Origin: Phaeospirillum tilakii
Lineage (GTDB): Bacteria > Pseudomonadota > Alphaproteobacteria > Rhodospirillales > Magnetospirillaceae
Direction of reading: 5' to 3'
DNA length: 64,000 bases
Assembly (NCBI RefSeq): GCF_042683125.1
Contig: NZ_JBHUIY010000003.1
Location: 62,001-126,000, forward strand
Part shown: in pieces, positions 43,965 through 53,190 of the stretch
How the letters are laid out: every line of letters starts with the position of its first letter
How positions within the stretch are numbered: position 1 is the stretch's first letter
Translations under genes and position numbers: made by a program
The notes under the pieces: generated by a model
What the model was told of the DNA's origin: nothing
The model's input: only the letters and a program-made list of their open reading frames with translations
Database searches by the model: none

Positions 43965-45542
43965 ATGAAATCGCCCTGGAGGCCCGGATTGGACGCTGCG
44001 ACCACCCCCCCTTCACCCGGCGCGGGTGCGCGCTGGCGTCCGGTGCTGTGGGTGAGCCTGCTGACCGTCGGGCTGGCCCTGCTGCATGCCGGGGTGGCGG
44101 CCAGCGGCCTGCTGTCGGGCGATGAAGCCTATTACTGGCTGTGGTCGCGCCGGCTGCAACTGTCCTATTTCGATCATCCCGGCATGGCGGCGTGGTGGCT
44201 GGCGGCGACGCGCTGGCTGCTCGGCGACACCGAACTGGCGGTGCGGCTGCCCTCGGTGCTGGCGGCGGCGGCGGTGACCCTGCTGCTGTACGACACCACC
44301 CGCCGCGCCTTCGCCTCGACCGCCGCCGGCCTGACCGCCGCGCTGTGGCTCAATCTGACCCTGCTGTTCGGCGCCGCCGCCGTCACCGCCACCCCGGACG
44401 CGCCGCTGCTGGTGTTCTGGGCGCTGGCGCTGTGGGCGATGGTGCGGCTGATGCGCGGCGGCGGCCTCGGCTGGCTGCTGCTGCTGGCGCTGGCGCTCGG
44501 GCTCGGCTTCACCGCCAAATACACCGTGGTGCTGATCGTCCCCGGTCTCGCCGTCACCTTCCTCGCCTTCCGCGCCGGCTGGCGCTGGCTGCGGCGGCCG
44601 CTGGCGCTGGCGGCGGCGGCGGGGCTCGGCCTCGCCTGTACCCTGCCGGTGCTGCTGTGGAACGCCCGCCATGACTGGGTGTCGTTCCGCAAGCAGCTGT
44701 CGCATTCGTTCGACACCCCGGTGGCCGATCCGCTCGCCAGCCTCGGCACCTTCCTCGGCACCCAGGCCGGGCTGGTGACCCCGCTGCTGTTCGGCTTCTG
44801 CCTGTGGGGCATTGGCTGGGCGCTGTGGGCCGGCTGGCGCCGCCACCGCCCCGACTGGTTCGTGCTGGGGGCCACCGCGCTGCCGGTGCTGCTGTTCTTC
44901 GCCCATCACGCCTGGGGCGGACTGGTCCAGCCGCATTGGGCCGGCCCGGCCTGGCTCGGCGCGATCGCCGCCGCCTGTGGCGGCTGGCACGCGATCGGCG
45001 CCCGCTTCAAGGCCGGGCCGCGCTGGCGGCTGGCGCGGCGGCTGTTCGTCGCGGCACCGGTCCTGGGCGGCGTGCTGGTCGGCGTCGCCTACCTCCAGAT
45101 GGCCACCGCGCTGCTGCCGATTCCCCCCAAGCTCGACCCGCTCGGGCGGCTGGGCGGCTGGGACCGGCTGGCCCAGGCGGTGACGGCGCAGCGCGCCGCC
45201 CACCCCGACGCCTTCGTCTTCGTCGCCAAGCACGAACTGAGCGGGCTGCTGACCTTTTACCTGCCCGACCATCCCACCGTGTTCCTGACCGGATCGGGCG
45301 GGGTGCCGCGCATTCCGTCCTATGATGGCGCCGACGTCGCCGCCCTGCCCGGGCGCGACGGCCTGTTCGTGATCCGCACCGGCACCCCGGCGGTGGAGGA
45401 CATCGCCCGCTTTTTCGTCCGGGTCAGCCGGCTCGACGGGATCGAGCGGCGCTGGGGCGGACGGGCGATCGACCGTTATGAGATCTGGCTGGGGGAATCC
45501 TATCAGCCGGGCCTGTTCGAAGAGAGGAGGGAGCTGCCGTGA
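43965..45542 (+). CDS. Family 39-type membrane glycosyltransferase (PMT/ArnT-like)
   Basis: 525 residues with about ten to twelve transmembrane helices in the first ~380 residues. The catalytic first periplasmic loop has SGDEAYYWLWSRRLQLSYFD, with the conserved Asp-Glu, then HPGM. These enzymes transfer sugars from polyprenyl-phosphate donors to lipid A or proteins at the periplasmic face. The donor and acceptor are unknown. The stop overlaps the GTG start of the next glycosyltransferase gene. Confidence 0.88.
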   Translation: MKSPWRPGLDAATTPPSPGAGARWRPVLWVSLLTVGLALLHAGVAASGLLSGDEAYYWLWSRRLQLSYFDHPGMAAWWLAATRWLLGDTELAVRLPSVLAAAAVTLLLYDTTRRAFASTAAGLTAALWLNLTLLFGAAAVTATPDAPLLVFWALALWAMVRLMRGGGLGWLLLLALALGLGFTAKYTVVLIVPGLAVTFLAFRAGWRWLRRPLALAAAAGLGLACTLPVLLWNARHDWVSFRKQLSHSFDTPVADPLASLGTFLGTQAGLVTPLLFGFCLWGIGWALWAGWRRHRPDWFVLGATALPVLLFFAHHAWGGLVQPHWAGPAWLGAIAAACGGWHAIGARFKAGPRWRLARRLFVAAPVLGGVLVGVAYLQMATALLPIPPKLDPLGRLGGWDRLAQAVTAQRAAHPDAFVFVAKHELSGLLTFYLPDHPTVFLTGSGGVPRIPSYDGADVAALPGRDGLFVIRTGTPAVEDIARFFVRVSRLDGIERRWGGRAIDRYEIWLGESYQPGLFEERRELP

Positions 45543-46744
45543 AGGTCGACAGCATGCGCCGGATCGATTTCTGGGTGGGCGTGCCGCTGTGCGCCGCCCT
45601 GACCGCCTGGCTGTGGCTGTGGCGACGGCTGCGGCCGGGACGGCCGGCCCGCTCCGGGCGCAACCTGCTGTTCATCGAACTGTCGGAGATGGGCAGCACC
45701 ATCCTGGCCGACCCGGCGATGCGGCGGGCCCAGGCGCTGTTCCCCGAGGCCGGGCTGTATTTCCTGATCTTCACCGCCAACCGCGCCAGCCTCGACATCA
45801 TCGGCACCATCCCGCCCGAGCGGGTGCTGACCATCCGCGCCGATTCGTTCGTCACCCTGGCCTTCGACAGCCTGCGGGCGATCCTGGCGATGCGGCGGCT
45901 CGACCTGCACGCGGCGATCGACCTCGAGCTGTTCTCGCGCTACAGCGCCCTGCTGACCTTTCTGTCCGGCGCGCCGGAGCGGGTCGGCTTCCACCGCCTC
46001 GCCAATGAGGGGCTCTATCGCGGCGAGCTGCTGACCCGCCGCGTCGCCTATAATCCGCATCACCATGTCGCCAAGAGCTTCCTCGCTTTGGTCGAGGCGC
46101 TGGCCGAGCCGGCCGACACCTGCCCGCACAGCAAGGCGCTGATCCCCGACGCGGCGATCCGCCTGCCGCCCTTCACCCCCGCCCCGGCCCGCCTTGCCGC
46201 CTTCCGCGACCGGCTGCGCGCCGCCTATCCCCAGCTCGCCCGCCATCCGCGCTGGATCATCCTCAACCCCAACAGCAGCGAGCTGATGCCGCTGCGGCGC
46301 TGGCCGGCGGAGCGTTACCGCGCCCTGGCCCGCCGCCTGCTCGAACGCGACGGCGTCGCGGTGCTGTTCACCGGCACCGGCTCGGAACGGGCCGAGGCCG
46401 AGGCGCTGGCCGCCGGGCTCGATCCGGACCGGGTGGCGGTGCTGTGCGGCTTCACCCGCCTCGACGAACTGCCGCTGCTTTATTCGCTGTGCGCGGCGAT
46501 GATCACCAACGACAGCGGCCCGGCCCATTTCGCCGCGCCGACCGGGCTGCGCACCGTGGTGCTGTTCGGGCCGGAGACGCCGGCGCTGTACGGCGCTCTC
46601 AACCCCAACGCGCGATTCGTCTTCGCCGGTTTGGCCTGTTCGCCCTGCGTCTCGGCCGCCAATCACCGCAAAACCCTCTGCACCGAGCCGCGCTGCATGA
46701 GCGCGATCGAGGTGGAAATGGTTCTGGATCAGTTGGATGCCTGA
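45539..46744 (+). CDS. Family 9 glycosyltransferase (heptosyltransferase-like)
   Basis: 401 residues from a GTG overlapping the preceding stop. An N-terminal membrane-proximal helix (VGVPLCAALTAWLWLWRRL) precedes a GT-B fold with LLFIELSEMGSTILADPAMR, ILNPNSSELMPLRRWPAERY and MITNDSGPAHFAAPTGLRTV. The membrane anchor and the replacement of the usual substrate loop suggest a non-LPS-core role. CxxCxxxxHxxxxC-like cysteines occur near the C-terminus (LACSPCVSA, LCTEPRC), found in some GT9 members. Confidence 0.87.
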   Translation: MKVDSMRRIDFWVGVPLCAALTAWLWLWRRLRPGRPARSGRNLLFIELSEMGSTILADPAMRRAQALFPEAGLYFLIFTANRASLDIIGTIPPERVLTIRADSFVTLAFDSLRAILAMRRLDLHAAIDLELFSRYSALLTFLSGAPERVGFHRLANEGLYRGELLTRRVAYNPHHHVAKSFLALVEALAEPADTCPHSKALIPDAAIRLPPFTPAPARLAAFRDRLRAAYPQLARHPRWIILNPNSSELMPLRRWPAERYRALARRLLERDGVAVLFTGTGSERAEAEALAAGLDPDRVAVLCGFTRLDELPLLYSLCAAMITNDSGPAHFAAPTGLRTVVLFGPETPALYGALNPNARFVFAGLACSPCVSAANHRKTLCTEPRCMSAIEVEMVLDQLDA

Positions 46745-46917
46745 AGCCCGCCGCGACCGCCCGACCGCACCGTTTCGGCCGGGTCCGGCCGGGGTTTGTC
46801 TATGCGTCACTAATTCGTAATGTCACTGGTGGTTTCCCCCGCCAAGGCTCTATATATGTCCTCCCCCCTCGTTCGGCCGTGCCCACGGCCCTGGCCAGCC
46901 AAGGAGTGATCGTCGCC

Positions 46918-48315
46918 TTGAAACCCCTTGACCCTATCCTGATTTCCGGTCGCGAGGTCCTGCCTCTTGTCGAGGGGGGCAAAGGTGTCAACATTTCCAC
47001 CGGGATAAGTTCGGGGGCCTGGGCCGCGGCCGGTGGCGTCGGCACCTTCTCCGGGGTCAATGCCGATTATTACGACGAGGACGGCAACCCGGTGGCGATC
47101 CGCTACCACGGCAAGACCCGCCAGGAGCGGCACGCCGAGCTGATCGTCCAGGGCATCAGGGGGGGGATCGCCCAGGCCCGCATCGCGCACGACATGGCCG
47201 GCGGCCAGGGGCGCCTGCACATGAACGTGCTGTGGGAGATGGGCGGGGCCGAACCGATCCTCGAAGGCATCCTCGAGGGGGCGAAGGGGCTGATCCACGG
47301 CGTCACCTGCGGCGCCGGCATGCCCTACCGCGTCGCCGAGATCGCCGCCCGCTTCAACGTCTATTACTACCCGATCATTTCCTCGGCCCGCGCCTTCCGC
47401 GCCCTGTGGAAGCGGTCCTACCACAAGGCGCCCGGCCTGCTCGGCGGCGTGGTCTACGAGGATCCCTGGCTGGCCGGCGGCCATAACGGCCTGTCCAACA
47501 GCGAGGACCCCGCCACCCCCGAGGCCCCGTTCGGCCGGGTGCGCGAACTGCGCAAGGCGCTCAACGAATACGGCCTGACCCAGGTGCCGATCTTCGTCGC
47601 CGGCGGGGTGTGGTGGCTGAAGGAATGGGAAGAGTTCATCGGCAATCCCGAGATCGGCCCGGTGGCGTTCCAGTACGGCACCCGCCCGCTGCTGACCCGG
47701 GAAAGCCCGATCTCCGACGCCTGGAAGCAGCGCCTGCTGACCCTCAAGCCGGGCGACGTGCTGCTGCACCGTTTCAGCCCGACCGGCTTCTATTCCTCGG
47801 CGGTCAAGAACGCCTTCCTGCTCGAACTGTGCGAGCGGCTCGACCACCAGATCCCCTACTCGCCCGAATGCGTCGGCGACCACGTCGCCGAACTGCCGAT
47901 CGGCGCCCGTGGCCGCATCGTCTGGGTCACCCCGCATGACCGCCAGCGCGCCGAGGGCTGGATCGCCCAGGGCTTCTCGGTCGGGATGCGCACCCCGGAT
48001 TCGACCCTGGTCTTCGTCCGCCCCGAGCGGGCCGAGGCGATCCGGCGCGATCAGGTCGAGTGCATGGGCTGTCTGTCGCAGTGCCAGTTTTCCAACTGGG
48101 CCCAGAACGAGACCGGCACCACCGGCAAGAAGGCCGATCCGCGCAGCTTCTGTATCCAGAAGACCCTCCAGGCGATCGGCCATGGCGCCGACGTCGAGAC
48201 CGAGCTGATGTTCGCCGGCCACAACGCCTACCGCTTCGGCCAGGATCCCTATTACGCCGGGGGCTTCATCCCCACCACGCGCGAGCTGATCGAGCGGATC
48301 CTCACCGGGGAATGA
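46918..48315 (+). CDS. Nitronate monooxygenase/PfaD-like flavoprotein
   Basis: 465 residues from a TTG with AAGGAG upstream (a GTG 12 bp earlier is possible). An FMN-binding TIM barrel is indicated by GGKGVNISTGISSGAWAAAG, GLIHGVTCGAGMP, AGGHNGL and VPIFVAGGVW with FQYGTRPLL. The family includes 2-nitropropane dioxygenases and PfaD enoyl reductases. The C-terminal part contains CMGCLSQCQFSNW and FCIQKT, a cluster of cysteines spaced like a metal site, unusual for nitronate monooxygenases. No pfa polyketide genes are nearby, so a PUFA role is unlikely. Monocistronic. Confidence 0.82.
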   Translation: MKPLDPILISGREVLPLVEGGKGVNISTGISSGAWAAAGGVGTFSGVNADYYDEDGNPVAIRYHGKTRQERHAELIVQGIRGGIAQARIAHDMAGGQGRLHMNVLWEMGGAEPILEGILEGAKGLIHGVTCGAGMPYRVAEIAARFNVYYYPIISSARAFRALWKRSYHKAPGLLGGVVYEDPWLAGGHNGLSNSEDPATPEAPFGRVRELRKALNEYGLTQVPIFVAGGVWWLKEWEEFIGNPEIGPVAFQYGTRPLLTRESPISDAWKQRLLTLKPGDVLLHRFSPTGFYSSAVKNAFLLELCERLDHQIPYSPECVGDHVAELPIGARGRIVWVTPHDRQRAEGWIAQGFSVGMRTPDSTLVFVRPERAEAIRRDQVECMGCLSQCQFSNWAQNETGTTGKKADPRSFCIQKTLQAIGHGADVETELMFAGHNAYRFGQDPYYAGGFIPTTRELIERILTGE

Positions 48316-48466
48316 CCCCGCCCCGGGAGGCGGACCAACCGGTCCGCCTCCCGGCTGCTTTCTCCATCGAACGATAGATCCCCCCGCCCGATCGGCAGTT
48401 CCCGATCGGCGCGGCGCCTCCCGTTGCGGTCGATCCGGGCTTGCCTTTTTTCGCAGGCCAAAGATC

Positions 48467-51400
48467 ATGGAGGGACGGCAACGGCGGGTGGTGACGGCAA
48501 TGGCGCGGATCCGACTGGGGCGACGCGGCTGGTGGGCGCTCGGCACGGCGGCGGGACTGGGCTCCCTGGCGCTGGCCGGCTGGCTGCTGCCGGATGCCGG
48601 GCTGCGCTGGGGCCTGATCCGCACCCTGCGCGATTACGGCATGGTCGAGGTCAGCGTCGCCGACAGCGCCCTGTCGCTGTTCGACGGCCATCTGGTGGTG
48701 CGCGACGTGGTGGCGCGGCCGCCGCTCGGCAGCGCGCTCGGCATCGGCGATTTCGCCCTCAATTTCCGCTGGGGCCCGCTGTTCCGCCGGCAGGTGGTGA
48801 TCGACCGGCTGGCGCTGACCGGGGTCACCATCGACATCCAGCGCGAGGCCGGCAGCGACGTGATCGTGATCAACGGCCTGCCGCTCGCCGCCGGCGAACC
48901 GCCCCCGCCGGCCGGCCAGCCGGCCCCCGCCCCGTCCCCCGCCCGCGCCGCCAAGACCCCGGGCTGGGGGGTCGATCTGACCGAACTCGACCTGACCGAC
49001 AGCCGGCTGCATCTGGCCAGCGGCCCACTGGTCGCCGACATCGCGATCAAACACCTGCATGTCGCCAACCTGCACAGCCGCAAGCCCGATCTGCCGGTGA
49101 GCTTCAGCCTCGACGGCAGCCTCAACGGCGCGCCGGTGACCCTGTCCGGCACGGTGCTGCCGTTCGCCGCCGAGCCCGCCTTCACCCTCGACGCCTCGGC
49201 CAGCGGGCTTGATCTCGCCGCGATCGCCGCCGGGCTGGCCGAGATCGGCCTGACCGAGGCCCGGGGCGCCGCCGACCTCGCCGTCACCGCCAGCGGCCGG
49301 CTGGGCGCCGACGGGGCGCATGTCGAGGGCCAGGGCCGGCTCGACATCGCCCGCGCCGCGTTGGCCCAGCCGGTGACCTTCCGCGCCGACCGCTTCGCCC
49401 TCGCCCTCGGCCATCTGACCTGGGCCGGCGGCCAGCTCGACCTCGACGGCAGCGCCGAGGCGGCCGGGCTGACCATCGATCTCGGCGGCGGCACCGCGCT
49501 GGCGGCGAGCAAGGCCCGGCTGGAAACCCCGGCGGCGCGACTGGTCGGCCGCCATCTCACCGCCCAGGGCAGCCTCGACACCGAAGGCTTCGCGGTCAAG
49601 GGCAGCCCGCCCGCCCTGACCGCCGCGCGCGGGCATTGGGCCGGCGACCTCGAGTCCGACCGCGGCGCCCCGTTCCGCATCGGCGGCACGGTGACCCTCG
49701 ACGAGGCCAAACTGGCCGACCGCGCCTATAGCGGGCAGGCGGGACGGGTCAGCCTGACCGGCCGGCTGCTGACCACCCCGGCCGGCGCGCCCTTCCCGCT
49801 GCGCTCCGACGGCGCGCTGGAAGCCGGGCTCGACCGGTTGCACCTCACCGCCGGCGACATCTCCGCGACGGTCGGCCAGACCCGCCTCAGCGCCCGGCTC
49901 GAACCGGCCCCGGCCCGTTCGGCCCTGCCGCTGACCCTGGCCGGCCCCAGCCGGCTCGAATTGCGCGACGGCCGCCTGACCGCCGGCGAGGTCGCCGCCA
50001 GCCTGGGCCACGGCGAGGTCACCGCCGAACTCGCCCCGGTGCCGGCCGGCGCGGCGGTACCGGTGACGGCGCGCGGCAAGATCGCGGCGGAGCGGCTCGC
50101 AATCGGCCCGGCCCGGGGCCATGAGGAGTGGCTGGCGGTGGAGCGGATCGCCGGCGACGAACTGGCCCTGACCCGCGACGGCCACGCCGGCGCCGCCCGC
50201 ATCCGCGCCGAGGGACTGGCCGCGCTGCGGCGCACCGGCGGCAACGCCTATCCCTGGCGGATCGAGGCGCGGGCGCTGCGGCTCGACCGCCCCAGCCATG
50301 ACGGCCGCACCACCCGCGCCGAGGAAGCCCGGCTCGACGATCTGACCCTGCGCCTGACCCGCACCGGCGAGGGGCTGCTCGGCTTCAGCGCCGCCACCGC
50401 CGCCACCGGCACCGATGACGGCCGGCCGCAGCCGCCGCCCCGGCTGGCGCTGGGGCGGGTGGTGGTGGCGGGCGCCAGCCGGCTGACCTTCCACGACCGC
50501 ACCCTGCCCGAGCCGCTGCGGCTGGAGGTCAGCCCGATCGACCTGACGATCGAGCGGCTCGACGGCACCCACCCCGATCACGACAGCCCATTCCGCCTCG
50601 CCACCGCGATCGGCAGCGCCAGCATCGCCGCCAGCGGCACCCTGCGCCCGTTCGCCTCGCCGCCGGGCGGCCGGATCGACAGCCGGATCAGCGCGCTCGA
50701 ACTGCCGCCCTTCTCGCCCTACGTCGCCGACGCGCTCGGGCTCCAGCTCCGCACCGGCCATTTCGACGGCACCCTGCGCGGCGAGGCCAAAAGCGGCGCC
50801 CTCGACGCCGGGCTCGACCTGACCCTGTCCAATCTGGCGATCGCCGCCCCCGATCCCCACGCCCCGCTGCTGCAACGCACCGGCCTGCCGATCGAGACGG
50901 TGCTCGACCTGCTGCGCGACGGCGAGGGGCGGATCAAGCTGTCGATCCCGGTCAAGGGACGGCTCGATTCGCCCGATTTCGATTTCAGCGACGCGGTCAA
51001 TCAGGCGATCGGCGGCGCGCTGTCGAGCGCGGTGATGACCACCCTCAAGGTCGCCTTCCCGCTGACGGCGCTGATTTCACTGATCGGCGAGGACAGCGAC
51101 GGCGGCCGGCTGACAGTCGCGCCGCTGACCTTCGCCCCGGGCGACGCCAGCCTCGGCGACGAGCAGCGGGCATTGCTCGACCGCGCCGCCACCCTGTTGC
51201 AGGGGCGGGCCGGGCTGCATCTCACCCTGTGCGGCAAGGCCACCCTGGCCGAGGGGCCGGTGGTGGCGGCGCGGCGCCGGGCCGATGACCACCCGGTGCT
51301 GAGCCGGCTGCAACGGCTGATCGGCGCCGAACCGCCGCCGCCGGGCGAACTGACCGCCGAGGACCGCGCCGCGTTGCAGGCCCTGGCCGACCGGCGCAGC

Positions 51401-51520
51401 GCGGCGGCCAAGGCCTATCTGGCGGAAAAGGCCGGAATTCCGCCCGAGCGGCTCTATTCCTGCCGGGGCGAAATCGAGGAGGGGAACGACAAGGCGCCCC
51501 GGGTCGATCTGCTGCTGTAG
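48467..51520 (+). CDS. Large AsmA/DUF748-like envelope protein
   Basis: 1017 residues. An N-terminal membrane anchor (RGWWALGTAAGLGSLALAGW, ~24-43) is followed by long stretches of repeated beta strands with little else, typical of AsmA/TamB-like proteins (RWGLIRTLRDYGMVEVSVAD, GDFALNFRWGPLFRRQVVID). The C-terminal ~140 residues have a domain beginning TLLQGRAGLHLTLCGKA, resembling OmpA-like peptidoglycan-associated segments. Such proteins span the periplasm and are proposed to carry lipids or assemble outer-membrane components. An ATG at 48500 is an alternative start. Confidence 0.82.
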   Translation: MEGRQRRVVTAMARIRLGRRGWWALGTAAGLGSLALAGWLLPDAGLRWGLIRTLRDYGMVEVSVADSALSLFDGHLVVRDVVARPPLGSALGIGDFALNFRWGPLFRRQVVIDRLALTGVTIDIQREAGSDVIVINGLPLAAGEPPPPAGQPAPAPSPARAAKTPGWGVDLTELDLTDSRLHLASGPLVADIAIKHLHVANLHSRKPDLPVSFSLDGSLNGAPVTLSGTVLPFAAEPAFTLDASASGLDLAAIAAGLAEIGLTEARGAADLAVTASGRLGADGAHVEGQGRLDIARAALAQPVTFRADRFALALGHLTWAGGQLDLDGSAEAAGLTIDLGGGTALAASKARLETPAARLVGRHLTAQGSLDTEGFAVKGSPPALTAARGHWAGDLESDRGAPFRIGGTVTLDEAKLADRAYSGQAGRVSLTGRLLTTPAGAPFPLRSDGALEAGLDRLHLTAGDISATVGQTRLSARLEPAPARSALPLTLAGPSRLELRDGRLTAGEVAASLGHGEVTAELAPVPAGAAVPVTARGKIAAERLAIGPARGHEEWLAVERIAGDELALTRDGHAGAARIRAEGLAALRRTGGNAYPWRIEARALRLDRPSHDGRTTRAEEARLDDLTLRLTRTGEGLLGFSAATAATGTDDGRPQPPPRLALGRVVVAGASRLTFHDRTLPEPLRLEVSPIDLTIERLDGTHPDHDSPFRLATAIGSASIAASGTLRPFASPPGGRIDSRISALELPPFSPYVADALGLQLRTGHFDGTLRGEAKSGALDAGLDLTLSNLAIAAPDPHAPLLQRTGLPIETVLDLLRDGEGRIKLSIPVKGRLDSPDFDFSDAVNQAIGGALSSAVMTTLKVAFPLTALISLIGEDSDGGRLTVAPLTFAPGDASLGDEQRALLDRAATLLQGRAGLHLTLCGKATLAEGPVVAARRRADDHPVLSRLQRLIGAEPPPPGELTAEDRAALQALADRRSAAAKAYLAEKAGIPPERLYSCRGEIEEGNDKAPRVDLLL

Positions 51521-51523
51521 AAA

Positions 51524-51575
51524 CGCGGGCTCCGCCCGCCCCCGCCAAGGGCCGAAGGCCCTTGGATCCCTTTGG
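51524..51575. repeat. Family A palindromic repeat, single module (A6)
   Basis: CGCGGGCTCCGCCCGC and CCAAGGGCCGAAGGCCCTTG form two hairpins directly after the DUF748 gene stop. The usual second, inverted module is absent, and the next ~2 kb differ in composition from the rest of the window. Confidence 0.7.
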
Positions 51576-51576
51576 G

Positions 51577-51778
51577 GATCGGCGATACGGCCGATGACGT
51601 CGCGGAGATTGCCATCGTTGCCTCGCGCGATCCGGGCGCGACATTCACCGCCACGAACAAGGCAGCCCTCAGACGACGCTGACTCCGTTGATGCGCCGCT
51701 TACGCAAAACCGCGTGGAACCATGATTGGCGGCAGCGATAGGCTTGCTCCAGCGTCAATTGCTTAGGATTGGTTCGCC
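51577..51778. other. Noncoding or degenerate stretch before the orphan-dapA unit
   Basis: About 200 bp with no intact gene. A plus-strand frame ending at ~51682 reads like a protein tail (DVAEIAIVASRDPGATFTAT) but has no start, because the repeat module lies immediately upstream. It may be a gene remnant or chance. Confidence 0.3.
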
Positions 51779-52240
51779 ATGTCGACCGCCTTGAAATTGC
51801 AGCCTTCCTTGCCTGCCGACGTCCCCACCCCGTGCCGCACCCAGATCCTCCTCGCCGCCACCGCCGTCCGGGCGAGTGACCGGGTGGTGGTGATCGGGCC
51901 AGGGTCGTTCGATCTGCTGCTCGGGTTGGCCCGGAACGGCTGCAAGAGCGCCACCACCCTACGCTCCCCCGCGCGGTGCCGGAGCGAGGTGAGCGCAGCC
52001 GACGTGGTCTGCTTCACCGGTATCGAGGCCATCGACGCCGACTTGGCCACCGCCATCGATCACCTGGAGACGCCCCGCATCGTCACCATCCAGCTGACCC
52101 GTGACAGTGCCAAGGCCGGGCTTGCGTCCATTCTCGATCAATTGCGTGCCAAGGGCTTTGCCGATCAGGCGATCACCCAGGCCGGCGGCCGGACCCTGGT
52201 GGTGGCGTCGCGCCCCGCCTGGCTGCGTCGCGTCATTTAG
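51779..52240 (+). CDS. Hypothetical Rossmann-like protein upstream of dapA
   Basis: 153 residues. A central strand-loop motif VVVIGPGSFDLLLGLARNG resembles the glycine-rich SAM-binding site of class I methyltransferases, followed by DVVCFTGIEAID and a C-terminal basic tail. It is too short for a complete methyltransferase and lacks a clear catalytic motif, so it may be a truncated or regulatory relative. It precedes dapA by 11 bp with a GGAG site, indicating a two-gene unit. Not assigned to a family. Confidence 0.65.
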   Translation: MSTALKLQPSLPADVPTPCRTQILLAATAVRASDRVVVIGPGSFDLLLGLARNGCKSATTLRSPARCRSEVSAADVVCFTGIEAIDADLATAIDHLETPRIVTIQLTRDSAKAGLASILDQLRAKGFADQAITQAGGRTLVVASRPAWLRRVI

Positions 52241-52251
52241 GAGATGCCCCG

Positions 52252-53190
52252 ATGTCCAGCAATCGCCTCGATCACCTGGGCGGCTCCATGGTCGCGTTGG
52301 TCACCCCCTTTACCGATGGCCGGGTCGACGAGGAGGCGTTCCTTCAACTGTGCGAGCGCCAGATTCGCGCTGGCAGCAGCGCCCTGGTGCCCTGCGGCAC
52401 CACCGGCGAAGCCCCGACCCTGTCCCATGCCGAGCAGATCCAGATCATCGGTTTGGCGGTCCGGGCGGCGAGGGGCCGAGTTCCGGTGATCGCCGGTGCC
52501 GGCTCCAACTGCACCGCCACCACCATCGAATTGGTGCGCCACGCCGAAATGCTCGGCGCCGACGCGGCGCTGTGCATCACGCCGTATTACAACCGCCCGT
52601 CCCAGGAAGGCTTGTTCCGCCATTTCGAGGCGGTACAGGCCAGCACCACCCTGCCGATCATCCTTTACGACGTGCCGAAGCGCACCGGGATCACCTTGGA
52701 GTTGGAGACCATCGTCCGGCTGGCGCAATTACCCAACATCGCCGGGCTCAAGGATGCCTCCGGCGACATGGCGAAGGCGGGACGGGTGCGCTATTCGGTG
52801 CCGCCGGAATTCCTGCGGCTGTGCGGCGACGACGATCTGGTCGCCGACCATCTGGCGCTCGGCAGCCAGGGCTGCATCTCGGTGATCGCCAATGTCGTGC
52901 CCGCCCTGTGTGCCGCCCTGCATCAGGCATGGGCGGCCCATGAGTACCGCCGCACCGCCCAGCTCGCCCATCAACTGGCCGAGCTGAACACTGCCCTGTT
53001 CGTGGAGAGCAACCCGGTACCGGTGAAATGGGCGCTGGCCCGTCTCGGCCAGATCAAAGGCGAACTCCGCCTGCCGCTGACCTCCCTGCAGGCGTGCCAC
53101 GAGCAGCAGGTTCAGCGTGCCCTCCAGGCTATCCTTCCGGCAGAGGCACAGGCGGCGATCGGCGTGGAACGGTTCGCTGCCGTGGCGTAA
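52252..53190 (+). CDS. dapA: 4-hydroxy-tetrahydrodipicolinate synthase
   Basis: 312 residues. The active-site set is complete: CGTTGEAPTLS (Thr pair), ALCITPYYNRPSQEGL (Tyr), DVPKRTG (carboxylate-binding Arg) and the Schiff-base Lys in IAGLKDASGD. It condenses pyruvate with aspartate semialdehyde. A ~20-residue C-terminal extension is present. The codon pattern looks less GC-biased than the neighbours, and it is unlinked to dapD-dapE, so it could be a second or transferred copy. Confidence 0.9.
   Translation: MSSNRLDHLGGSMVALVTPFTDGRVDEEAFLQLCERQIRAGSSALVPCGTTGEAPTLSHAEQIQIIGLAVRAARGRVPVIAGAGSNCTATTIELVRHAEMLGADAALCITPYYNRPSQEGLFRHFEAVQASTTLPIILYDVPKRTGITLELETIVRLAQLPNIAGLKDASGDMAKAGRVRYSVPPEFLRLCGDDDLVADHLALGSQGCISVIANVVPALCAALHQAWAAHEYRRTAQLAHQLAELNTALFVESNPVPVKWALARLGQIKGELRLPLTSLQACHEQQVQRALQAILPAEAQAAIGVERFAAVA

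Noticed and set aside
46918..48315. Polyunsaturated fatty acid synthase PfaD
   Set aside because: No pfaA, pfaB or pfaC genes are near, and the cysteine cluster is atypical; called only as a PfaD/nitronate-monooxygenase-like flavoprotein.
46810..48624. Minus-strand frame of 604 codons opposite the PfaD-like gene
   Set aside because: Gly/Ala/Asp-rich with no domain; an antisense shadow of a conserved flavoprotein gene.
48302..50875. Minus-strand frame of 857 codons opposite the DUF748-like gene
   Set aside because: Repetitive Gln/Gly/Ala-rich translation typical of antisense frames in high-GC coding DNA; the plus-strand protein has clear AsmA-like character.
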